Below, piece after piece: positions 7,398 to 14,394 of a stretch of 15,897 nt of DNA. The position numbers and the translations under genes were made by a program. Under the pieces are notes generated by a model. The model saw nothing but the letters and a program-made list of their open reading frames with translations. It did no database searches and was not told the DNA's origin. The DNA lies in the NCBI GenBank assembly GCA_012800475.1, contig JAAZJF010000251.1, positions 1 to 15,897 on the forward strand. The letters run 5' to 3'. This stretch comes from Gammaproteobacteria bacterium. GTDB taxonomy: Bacteria > Pseudomonadota > Gammaproteobacteria > Pseudomonadales > Pseudomonadaceae. How positions within the stretch are numbered: position 1 is the first letter of the stretch; each line of letters opens with the position of its first letter.

Positions 7398-7418
7398 TTC
7401 ACTGATTTAGGTAGCCTG

Positions 7419-9737
7419 ATGGATAGCATAAGTTCTCGTATTGCCACAGAGTTGGGTGTTCGCCCGCAGCAAGTGACCGCCACAATTGCTCTACTCGATG
7501 AAGGCGCCAGCGTGCCTTTTATCGCCCGCTATCGTAAGGAAATCACCGGCAGCTTAGATGACACACAATTGCGCAATCTAGAAGAACGCTTGCGCTATTT
7601 ACGCGAACTGGATGATCGTCGCGCGTCGATTCTGTCGGCCATTGATGAGCAGGGCAAACTCACCCCTGAACTGCAACAGGCCATCGCGCAAGCCGATACT
7701 AAAACACGCCTTGAAGACTTGTACTTGCCCTATAAAAAGAAGCGCCGTACTAAAGGCCAAATCGCTTTAGAAGCAGGCTTGGGGCCATTGGCGGAAAAAC
7801 TATTAAACGACTCCAGCTATGATCCACAGGTTGAAGCGGCTCACTTTATTGATGTGCCAGCAGGCTTTGCCGATGAAAAAGCGGTCTTAGAGGGTGCTAA
7901 ATATATTCTGATGGAGCGCTTTGCTGAAGACGCCACTCTACTGGAGCGCTTGCGTCATATGCTGCAACAGGATGCCAAGCTCAGCTCGCGCGTGGTGGTG
8001 GGTAAAGAGCAAGAAGCAGCCAAATTCAGTGATTATTTCGCTCATGATGAACCCTATAAGCATGTGCCATCACACCGAGCGCTGGCGATTTTTCGTGGTC
8101 GCAATGAAGGTTTTTTGAGCGCCAGCTTAAGCTTAGGTGAGCCGACACCAGGCATTATGCATCCTTGCGAAGTGGTGATTGGACAACACTTCGCCATTAA
8201 AAATGCAGGCCGCCCTGCCGATCAATGGTTAGCTGAAGTGGTGCGTTGGACCTGGCGCGTTAAATTGTCGAGCCACCTTGAAACCGACTTATTTGGTCAG
8301 CTACGTGAGTCGGCAGAGACCGAAGCCATTCAAGTTTTTGCGCGCAATCTACATGATCTGCTACTCGCCGCACCAGCTGGGCCACGCTGCACCTTAGGCT
8401 TGGACCCAGGTTTGCGTACTGGGTGTAAAATTGCCGTGGTCGATGCCACAGGTAAAGTCCTCGACACCGCCACCGTCTACCCGCATGTGCCGCACAACAA
8501 ATGGGATGCGACTTTAACCACGCTCGCAGCTTTGTGTAAAAAGCATCAAGTGCAACTGATTGCCATTGGTAACGGTACCGGCAGTCGCGAATCGGATCGC
8601 CTCGCCATTGAACTGGTCAAGTTGTTACCTGAATTACGCATGAGCAAGATCATGGTCAGTGAAGCCGGTGCCTCGGTGTACTCTGCGTCAGAACTGGCCG
8701 CATTGGAGTTTCCTGATTTAGATGTGTCGTTACGTGGCGCGGTCTCAATTGCACGCCGCTTACAAGATCCACTCGCAGAATTGGTGAAAATTGATCCTAA
8801 AGCCATTGGTGTGGGTCAGTACCAACATGATGTGTCGCAAACACAACTGGCGCGCTCCTTGGACGCTGTAGTGGAAGACTGTGTGAACGCTGTAGGTGTG
8901 GATGTCAACACCGCATCTTCCGCGCTCTTGGCACGTATTTCTGGCCTCAACGCAACACTAGCAAAAAACATTGTCGCCTTTCGTGATGAGCACGGTGCCT
9001 TTATCAGCCGCGCCGCATTAAAGAAAGTACCGCGCTTGGGTGCAAAAACCTTTGAGCAAGCCGCAGGTTTTTTACGGGTGATGGATGGCAAAAACCCACT
9101 GGATGCCTCAGGTGTGCACCCTGAAACCTACCCATTGGTGATGCGTATCGCACAAGACACCCGTCGTGATATTCGCGCATTGATTGGTGATTCAGCCTTT
9201 CTAAAACAACTGGATCCCACGCAATTCACGGATGAAACCTATGGTTTGCCGACTGTCACTGATATTTTGCAAGAGCTGGATAAGCCCGCACGTGACCCGC
9301 GTCCTGAATTTAAAACCGCCAGTTTCCAAGACGGGGTTGAACATATGAAAGACCTCGAGCTGGGTATGATGCTCGAAGGTGTCATCACCAACGTCACGAA
9401 CTTTGGTGCATTTGTCGACATTGGTGTGCACCAAGATGGTTTAGTGCATATCTCTGCCCTGTCAGACAGCTTTGTGAAAGACCCCTACCAAGTGGTCAAA
9501 GCCGGTGACATAGTCAAAGTGAAGGTAATGGAAGTGGACATTCCCCGTGCACGCATCGCTTTATCGATGCGCATGGGCGACACACCCGGTGAAAAATCAC
9601 CTGCACCCGCGCGAGCGCAATCTGCCCGTCAGAAGCCGCGCAGCGAACGTCACAGCCAAACTGAAAAGCCTGCAACGGCCAATGGCGCAATGGCAGCGCT
9701 TTTTGCTAACGCTGGACAGATTAAAAAGAAAAAATAA
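7419..9737 (+). CDS. tex: Tex, S1-domain transcription accessory protein
   Basis: Conserved nucleic-acid-binding protein of the Tex/Spt6 family, linked to transcription elongation and, in some bacteria, toxin-gene expression and stress tolerance. The ATG at 7419 begins MDSISSRIATELGVRPQQ, the family N-terminus, with AGG 7 nt upstream. An in-frame start at 7230 would add 63 residues unlike the family and run through the divergent promoter region, so I reject it. Of 772 residues, the helical Tex core occupies about 1-320, a YqgF/RuvC-like domain about 324-450 (TLGLDPGLRTGCKIAVVD), helix-hairpin-helix motifs about 490-560 (VNTASSALLARISGL), and an S1 RNA-binding domain 651-718 (GVITNVTNFGAFVDIG). 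A basic Ala/Pro-rich low-complexity tail ends in KKKK. It keeps its pseudomonad position between amgR and gshA. Confidence 0.96.
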   Translation: MDSISSRIATELGVRPQQVTATIALLDEGASVPFIARYRKEITGSLDDTQLRNLEERLRYLRELDDRRASILSAIDEQGKLTPELQQAIAQADTKTRLEDLYLPYKKKRRTKGQIALEAGLGPLAEKLLNDSSYDPQVEAAHFIDVPAGFADEKAVLEGAKYILMERFAEDATLLERLRHMLQQDAKLSSRVVVGKEQEAAKFSDYFAHDEPYKHVPSHRALAIFRGRNEGFLSASLSLGEPTPGIMHPCEVVIGQHFAIKNAGRPADQWLAEVVRWTWRVKLSSHLETDLFGQLRESAETEAIQVFARNLHDLLLAAPAGPRCTLGLDPGLRTGCKIAVVDATGKVLDTATVYPHVPHNKWDATLTTLAALCKKHQVQLIAIGNGTGSRESDRLAIELVKLLPELRMSKIMVSEAGASVYSASELAALEFPDLDVSLRGAVSIARRLQDPLAELVKIDPKAIGVGQYQHDVSQTQLARSLDAVVEDCVNAVGVDVNTASSALLARISGLNATLAKNIVAFRDEHGAFISRAALKKVPRLGAKTFEQAAGFLRVMDGKNPLDASGVHPETYPLVMRIAQDTRRDIRALIGDSAFLKQLDPTQFTDETYGLPTVTDILQELDKPARDPRPEFKTASFQDGVEHMKDLELGMMLEGVITNVTNFGAFVDIGVHQDGLVHISALSDSFVKDPYQVVKAGDIVKVKVMEVDIPRARIALSMRMGDTPGEKSPAPARAQSARQKPRSERHSQTEKPATANGAMAALFANAGQIKKKK

Positions 9738-9769
9738 AGGATGCTACTGCGTTGTTAGATTCATACGAT

Positions 9770-9799
9770 GTGCAGACCGCAGTAAAACTCGGTCTGCAC
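9770..9799. repeat. Perfect 10-bp inverted repeat between tex and gshA
   Basis: GTGCAGACCG (9770-9779) and CGGTCTGCAC (9790-9799) are exact inverted arms around a 10-nt spacer. The element lies 32 bp after the tex stop and 59 bp before the gshA start. No T tract follows on either strand, so it is not a classical intrinsic terminator. It could be a 3'-end stabilising hairpin for tex, an RNA structure in the gshA leader, or a protein-binding palindrome. Confidence 0.6.
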
Positions 9800-9846
9800 C
9801 CTTGCACTTCGCAGGCAGCGCCCCCATATTGCCACAATGCCCTATT

Positions 9847-9851
9847 GAGGA
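9847..9851 (+). promoter_or_regulatory. Ribosome-binding site that fixes the gshA TTG start
   Basis: GAGGA lies 7 nt before the TTG at 9859 and is the only good Shine-Dalgarno in the tex-gshA gap. It supports this start over the long upstream in-frame extension. Confidence 0.7.
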
Positions 9852-9858
9852 ATTTCCC

Positions 9859-11430
9859 TTGAGCGATACATATTCTCGTCGTCTGGCGCTGCTCAGCCAG
9901 CCCGAAGCCCTAGCCCAGCTCAAGCATTGCCTGCATGGCATTGAGCGTGAGACCTTACGTGTGGAGCGCAATGGCCGCTTAGCACTCAGCAAACATCCTG
10001 AGGCACTAGGCGCTGCTTTAACCCACGGCAGCATCACCACTGACTACTCAGAGGCGTTATTGGAGTTTATTACCGATGCGCACCCTGACTCAGCACAGAC
10101 CCTGGCCGAGTTGGATGATATCCATCGTTTTACCGTGGCGCATATCGGCCAAGAAGTGCTGTGGAGCCCTTCTATGCCAGGCCATCTGCCCAAAGAAGAG
10201 CTGATTCCCATTGGTGAATACGGCACTTCAAATGTGGGCCAGTTAAAATACGTCTACCGTAAAGGCTTGGCCGTACGTTATGGCAAAACCATGCAATGCA
10301 TCGCTGGTATCCACTATAACTTCTCGTTACCGGATTCAGTGTGGTCACTGCTGCGCGAAGCAGAGCAAGATCCGCGCTCAGATATGGATTATCAGTCGGC
10401 ACGTTATATCGGTTTAAACCGTAATTTCCGTCGTTATAACTGGTTATTGATGTATTTATTCGGTGCTTCACCGGCTTTAGATATCAGCTTTTTACGCGGT
10501 CGCGAGCATCAGCTTGAGCGTTTTGATGAAGACACCTTGTACCTGCCCTACGCCACCAGTTTGCGTATGAGTGACTTGGGTTATCAAAGTAACGCACAAG
10601 CTGGCATTACGCCCTGCTATAACGACCTCAATAGCTATACCGATAGCTTGCGCTGCGCCGTCAGTACGCCTTATCCCGATTATCAAAAAATCGGCAGCAA
10701 GCAAGGTGATGAATGGCTGCAGATCAATACCAACGTGCTGCAAATCGAAAACGAGTATTACTCAACGATGCGCCCCAAACGTATTACGTTGGACAATGAG
10801 CGTCCCGTCGAAGCCTTAATTGCCCGTGGTGTGCAGTACGTGGAAGCGCGCTGTATTGATATCAACCCCTTCTTACCTTTGGGTATTGATTTACCGCAAG
10901 CGCGTTTTCTGGATACTTTTTTGCTGTATTGCGCGCTCCAAGACAGTCCGCTGCTGAGCAAAACTGAATGCCCTGCCGCCACGGAAAACTTCTTAGCCGT
11001 GGTTAAACACGGCCGCAAGCCTAACCTGCAACTGCAACGCGGTGCAGAGAGTATCGCCATGCACGACTGGGGGCACGAACTCCTTGAGCAGATGCAAGCC
11101 TGCGCGCAATTGCTCGATAACAGCTACGCGACCACTGAGCACAGCGAGGCACTACGTCAGCAAGTTGAGAAGCTCAACAACCCTGATCTGACGCCTTCGG
11201 CGCAGGTGTTGGCCAGCATGCGCGAGCAACAGTGCAGCTTCAGTCAGTTTTCTTTAAAACAAAGCCTGCAACATGCACAAACCTTGAGCAAGCCACCTCT
11301 GGACAGCAATAAAACCTTGCATTACCAGCAGATGGCCGAGCAATCACACCAAACGCAAGCCGTGATTGAAGCTCAAGATGAATGCAGTTTTGATGAGTAT
11401 ATGGCTGACTTTTTAGCAAAGGCGAAGTAA
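9859..11430 (+). CDS. gshA: Glutamate-cysteine ligase (class I, proteobacterial)
   Basis: ATP-dependent ligase joining glutamate and cysteine into gamma-glutamylcysteine, the first and rate-limiting step of glutathione synthesis. From the TTG at 9859 the protein has 523 residues, close to the 527 recalled for P. aeruginosa, and begins MSDTYSRRLALL. Signature segments are HGIERETLRV (26-35; E29 and E31 in the metal-binding site), TTDYSEALLEFIT (60-72), CIAGIHYNFS (147-156) and IENEYY (296-301). An in-frame extension of 104 codons back to 9547 overlaps tex in another frame and is not coding. The gene follows tex by 121 bp; the small thioesterase-type gene recalled as PA5202 is absent here. It shares the redox theme of hslO nearby. 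A hairpin follows its stop codon. Confidence 0.96.
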   Translation: MSDTYSRRLALLSQPEALAQLKHCLHGIERETLRVERNGRLALSKHPEALGAALTHGSITTDYSEALLEFITDAHPDSAQTLAELDDIHRFTVAHIGQEVLWSPSMPGHLPKEELIPIGEYGTSNVGQLKYVYRKGLAVRYGKTMQCIAGIHYNFSLPDSVWSLLREAEQDPRSDMDYQSARYIGLNRNFRRYNWLLMYLFGASPALDISFLRGREHQLERFDEDTLYLPYATSLRMSDLGYQSNAQAGITPCYNDLNSYTDSLRCAVSTPYPDYQKIGSKQGDEWLQINTNVLQIENEYYSTMRPKRITLDNERPVEALIARGVQYVEARCIDINPFLPLGIDLPQARFLDTFLLYCALQDSPLLSKTECPAATENFLAVVKHGRKPNLQLQRGAESIAMHDWGHELLEQMQACAQLLDNSYATTEHSEALRQQVEKLNNPDLTPSAQVLASMREQQCSFSQFSLKQSLQHAQTLSKPPLDSNKTLHYQQMAEQSHQTQAVIEAQDECSFDEYMADFLAKAK

Positions 11431-11447
11431 CTCTTCAGTGATAACAA

Positions 11448-11484
11448 CCCGCACCGCATCCATACCAAAACGATGCCGTGCGGG
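11448..11484. terminator. Large hairpin between convergent gshA and the exonuclease gene
   Basis: CCCGCACCGCATC (11448-11460) pairs with GATGCCGTGCGGG (11472-11484), a 13-bp stem with one mismatch and an 11-nt loop. On the minus strand it is followed by TTGTTATC, a weak U-rich stretch, so it could end the DUF294-exonuclease transcript. On the plus strand no T run follows. Its position between convergent stops suits a shared terminator or 3'-end barrier. Confidence 0.55.
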
Positions 11485-11529
11485 CTGCAAACCGCCCTTC
11501 TGTATGCAATAACCCCGTCTCAAGTGCGC

Positions 11530-12228
11530 TTACAAAGCACTCTGCTGGCGCCGACGCCAGTTTTTCAAGCTGATATCCAAGTCCGCTAACGTATGAATAC
11601 CTTGCTGCTTGGCACGCTTTAATAAAATCAGCATCAATTCAGCCGTCACCAAGGCATCCGCATTGGCGTTATGGCGCTGCAAGACCTGTAAATTGAAAAA
11701 CTTAACCCAGTCATCCAAACCTGGAGTGCGCATACCGTGCTCGGGGTACAGCAGCGGTGCAATTTCAGCTACATCATAAAAGGCATGGCGCAAAGGGTAG
11801 GCAAACGCATCATCCATCTCACGCACCAGCATGCGCTGATCAAAACTGGCGTGAAAAGCTAGCAATGCACTGCTGCCCACATACTCAATAAAACTGAGCA
11901 AAGCATTCTCTGGTCGCACGCCAGCCGCCACTTCACTGGGGGGGATTTGGTGAATCAAGACGCTTTCACTGACCGCATGATTGGTGCGACGCAAGGTGCA
12001 GCTAAACTGCTGCCCCAAAGCAATGGCAGACTGATCAATAGTGACCGCACCAATGGAGAGAATTTTATCTTTGAGTGTATTCAAACCACTGGTTTCTAGA
12101 TCCACCACCACAAAACGCTGCTGATCTAAAGGCTGTTCACTGGCGATATACACCGGTAAAGTTGCCAAACGCAAGGCATCCTCCTCGCGTAACTGCGGGC
12201 TTTTACGAAACCATTTGAATAGTTTCAC
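11530..12228 (-). CDS. DEDDh 3'-5' exonuclease (DnaQ/PolC epsilon-like)
   Basis: Probable 3'-5' exonuclease of the DnaQ fold, 232 residues. The five catalytic residues are present: D43 and E45 in VVDLETSGLN, D130 in AFHASFDQRML, H186 and D191 in HNANADALVTAEL. The first 35 residues (MKLFKWFRKS...) are a short basic extension specific to this subfamily. It is not the replicative proofreading subunit dnaQ, which is normally beside rnhA. The GTG start at 12228 overlaps the stop of the upstream DUF294 gene by 4 bp (GTGA), and no strong Shine-Dalgarno precedes it, so translation is probably coupled. The same gene pair (recalled as PA3232-PA3233, next to the acetate permease gene actP) occurs in other pseudomonads. 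Its substrate is unknown; whether it acts on DNA, RNA or small oligonucleotides is not decided by sequence. Confidence 0.88.
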   Translation of the reverse strand: MKLFKWFRKSPQLREEDALRLATLPVYIASEQPLDQQRFVVVDLETSGLNTLKDKILSIGAVTIDQSAIALGQQFSCTLRRTNHAVSESVLIHQIPPSEVAAGVRPENALLSFIEYVGSSALLAFHASFDQRMLVREMDDAFAYPLRHAFYDVAEIAPLLYPEHGMRTPGLDDWVKFFNLQVLQRHNANADALVTAELMLILLKRAKQQGIHTLADLDISLKNWRRRQQSAL

Positions 12229-14162
12229 AACTGATACCGGAAGGTTAAACTGGCTTGTAAACGCTGCGCCTGACGGAAGGACTCACGTAAAATACGACGA
12301 TCCAAGTGATTCAACTCATCAGGGTAAATACGGTTATTGTAAGCCAAAGCATTGCGCGCTTGCTGCTGATGCTGTTGCATCCGAATCAGCTGAATAAAGT
12401 GATAGGCCTCCACATAGGCATCACCGTCTAAACGCTCAATCACACCTTTGCTAACCAGCTGACGAATACGTTCTGAGGTATTACTGCTTTCCACCTCATG
12501 CGCTAGTGCCAACACGCGCACACCATCAACAAAAGGCGCTAAGCCTTTAATTTTTAAGTCTAAGGTGTCTTTTTGCGCACCTTTTTTATCCAGAGCAAAA
12601 CTGCGGAATAAACCACCCAAGGGGGGCTTATTCTGAATCGCACTTTGCGCCATCATCCGCTGGAACATATTATTACTGCGTATCATAGACAGCAGCTCAC
12701 GACGTAAGGCTTTACAGCCTTCGATAGGCCCCCAAATCGCGCGTAAATCAAAGTAAATCGTTGAATACAGTAAGTTTTCTGGGCTGGCTTCACGCACAAT
12801 TTTACTAAAGCGGCGTGACCATTCTTGGCGTGATAAACACAACTCAGCATTACCGGCCATGATATTGCCTTTGCACAACATAAAGCCGCAGTCATCCAGC
12901 GCTAAATTGATTTCACGCGCCAGCGGTAGCAGCTTCTGACGTATCGCATTGGCTTCTTCTTGGCTACTGGCTTCAAACAAGATGCCATTGTCTTGGTCAG
13001 TATATAAGGTTTGCTCTTTGCGCCCTTCACTGCCAAACACCAGCCAAGTAAACTCAACGCCAGGATCACCATGCTCTTCCATGCACAGCTCAATCACGCG
13101 CGAGACCATATGATCATTGAGCAAGGTGATTAAGCGCGTCACCTGCTCAGAACTGGCTCCATGGGCAATCATACGATCGACCAACGAGCGAATCTCATCA
13201 CGCAACTGCACCAGCGCTTCCACTGACGATGCATGACGCACTGCACGCGCTAAATGCACTAAATCAACACGCTGCAAAGAGAACAAATCACGTTCCGACA
13301 CCACGCCCACTAAACGCCCTTCCTGCACCACGCAGACATGGGCGATATGGCGCTCAGTCATAGCCAAAGCCGCATCAAATGCGGTGGCATGCGGGGGTAA
13401 GTAGAAAGGATCGAGCGTCATCACCTCACTGATCGGCTGACGCAAATTGGCATTGGCATCGGCAATCACACGGCGCAAGTCACGCAAGGTGAAAATACCC
13501 TGCGGGCGCTGCAGTTCATCGGTAATCACTAAACTGCCAATTTGTTGCTCATGCATTAAGCGCACGGCTTCATGTAAGGGCAAATGACCGGCGCAATTAA
13601 TCGGCTGACGCATCGCTAATTCAGCCAGACTGGTTTCCATCGAGTATTGCGAGCCTAACGTTTCCGCAGCGCGCGTTTGCACTTGCTGATTAGCATGGTC
13701 CAAGAGACTGCTGATACCGCGCACGGCAAAATCACGAAAGGCATTACATTTAGAAAACAGCTTAATAAACGAGGCTTTATCGAGCAGTAAGCAAAAAGTG
13801 TCTTCCGCGGCAATATGTGAGGTGCGCGTGGCCCGCTCACCTAAGAGCGCGGCAATCGGAAAGCATTCACCTGAGGTGATTTCAAAGGTCGTTTCTTTAC
13901 CGCTGTCCTGACCTTTGCGCCGCTCACCGTAAATACGCCCTTGTTTGACGATATAAAAAAACTCAACCGGCCCATCTTCTGGACTGATGATTTTTTCGCC
14001 TTCAGAGTAAAAACGTAACTGACAGTTTTCAATTAAGTAACTGAGGTGAACAATATCCATTTGATTAAAAGGTGGATATTTTTGCAGAAACTCCAGCGTG
14101 CCTTGGATATTTTGTTGCACAGCGGTACGCCCTGTCTTGGCAAAGGCATCACTTCTGCTCAT
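12225..14162 (-). CDS. cNMP-like/CBS/DUF294 putative nucleotidyltransferase protein
   Basis: A 645-residue cytosolic multidomain protein of unknown function. A cyclic-nucleotide-binding-like domain spans about 31-140, two CBS domains about 175-300 (IGSLVITDELQRPQGIFTLRDL; HVCVVQEGRLVGVVSERDL), and a DUF294 nucleotidyltransferase-like domain about 310-455. The last carries FGSEGRKEQTLYTDQDN at 376-392, with G377-S378 and the metal-binding pair D389/D391 intact. A helical DUF294 C-terminal domain fills about 485-640. The build resembles GlnD-type sensors that transfer nucleotides. The phosphate-binding cassette reads GECFPIAALLGERATRTS (99-116): the usual FGE is FPI, so the cAMP-contact glutamate is missing and true cAMP binding is doubtful. 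The ATG at 14162 has GGAG upstream. It overlaps the following exonuclease gene by 4 bp. Homologues are often near actP, suggesting a link to acetate; that is inference. Confidence 0.88.
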   Translation of the reverse strand: MSRSDAFAKTGRTAVQQNIQGTLEFLQKYPPFNQMDIVHLSYLIENCQLRFYSEGEKIISPEDGPVEFFYIVKQGRIYGERRKGQDSGKETTFEITSGECFPIAALLGERATRTSHIAAEDTFCLLLDKASFIKLFSKCNAFRDFAVRGISSLLDHANQQVQTRAAETLGSQYSMETSLAELAMRQPINCAGHLPLHEAVRLMHEQQIGSLVITDELQRPQGIFTLRDLRRVIADANANLRQPISEVMTLDPFYLPPHATAFDAALAMTERHIAHVCVVQEGRLVGVVSERDLFSLQRVDLVHLARAVRHASSVEALVQLRDEIRSLVDRMIAHGASSEQVTRLITLLNDHMVSRVIELCMEEHGDPGVEFTWLVFGSEGRKEQTLYTDQDNGILFEASSQEEANAIRQKLLPLAREINLALDDCGFMLCKGNIMAGNAELCLSRQEWSRRFSKIVREASPENLLYSTIYFDLRAIWGPIEGCKALRRELLSMIRSNNMFQRMMAQSAIQNKPPLGGLFRSFALDKKGAQKDTLDLKIKGLAPFVDGVRVLALAHEVESSNTSERIRQLVSKGVIERLDGDAYVEAYHFIQLIRMQQHQQQARNALAYNNRIYPDELNHLDRRILRESFRQAQRLQASLTFRYQL

Positions 14163-14220
14163 GGAACCTGTCTCCTACTTAAATAAGCCAACCTAAGATC
14201 AGCACCCCATCATAGCGATG

Positions 14221-14249
14221 GATGCCGGCCGAACTGCATCTTTGTGCAG
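14221..14249. repeat. Overlapping short inverted repeats in the DUF294-gene leader
   Basis: GATGC (14221-14225) can pair with GCATC (14236-14240), and CTGCA (14234-14238) with TGCAG (14245-14249). The two stems share bases 14236-14238, so they exclude each other. They lie in the putative leader of the minus-strand DUF294 gene, 59-87 bp before its start. Each stem is only 5 bp, so chance is a real alternative. Confidence 0.25.
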
Positions 14250-14323
14250 CCGTGCTCGTCTTGGTGGTCTGTTATTGTTATTAAACTTTCCTATTTTTGC
14301 AGGCTTAGAGGCAATTGAACAGT

Positions 14324-14329
14324 ATTATA
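14324..14329 (-). promoter_or_regulatory. Candidate -10 for the DUF294-exonuclease operon
   Basis: On the minus strand this reads TATAAT, a perfect match, just downstream of the glcB terminator. The hexamer 16-17 bp further upstream (GTTTTT/GGTTTT) is a poor -35. If used, it gives a leader of about 150 nt before the ATG at 14162. Confidence 0.4.
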
Positions 14330-14344
14330 AAAATGCCATGCAAT

Positions 14345-14370
14345 AAAAAACCGCCCGAAGGCGGTTTTTT
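14345..14370 (-). terminator. Intrinsic terminator of glcB
   Basis: AAAAAACCGCC (14345-14355) pairs with GGCGGTTTTTT (14360-14370) around a CGAA tetraloop, leaving six T residues after the GC stem on either strand. It sits 25 bp beyond the glcB stop codon and separates glcB from the next minus-strand gene, which must then have its own promoter. Confidence 0.9.
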
Positions 14371-14394
14371 ATCAACACAGCGCATCTTTACGAA

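Noticed and set aside
7230..7418. 63-codon in-frame extension at the 5' end of tex
   Set aside because: It runs through the divergent promoter region and the leader hairpin, contains no family-like sequence, and the ATG at 7419 has a Shine-Dalgarno and gives the conserved Tex N-terminus.
9547..9858. 104-codon in-frame extension at the 5' end of gshA
   Set aside because: Most of it overlaps the S1 domain and tail of tex in another frame, and the TTG at 9859 with GAGGA upstream gives the expected GshA N-terminus and length.
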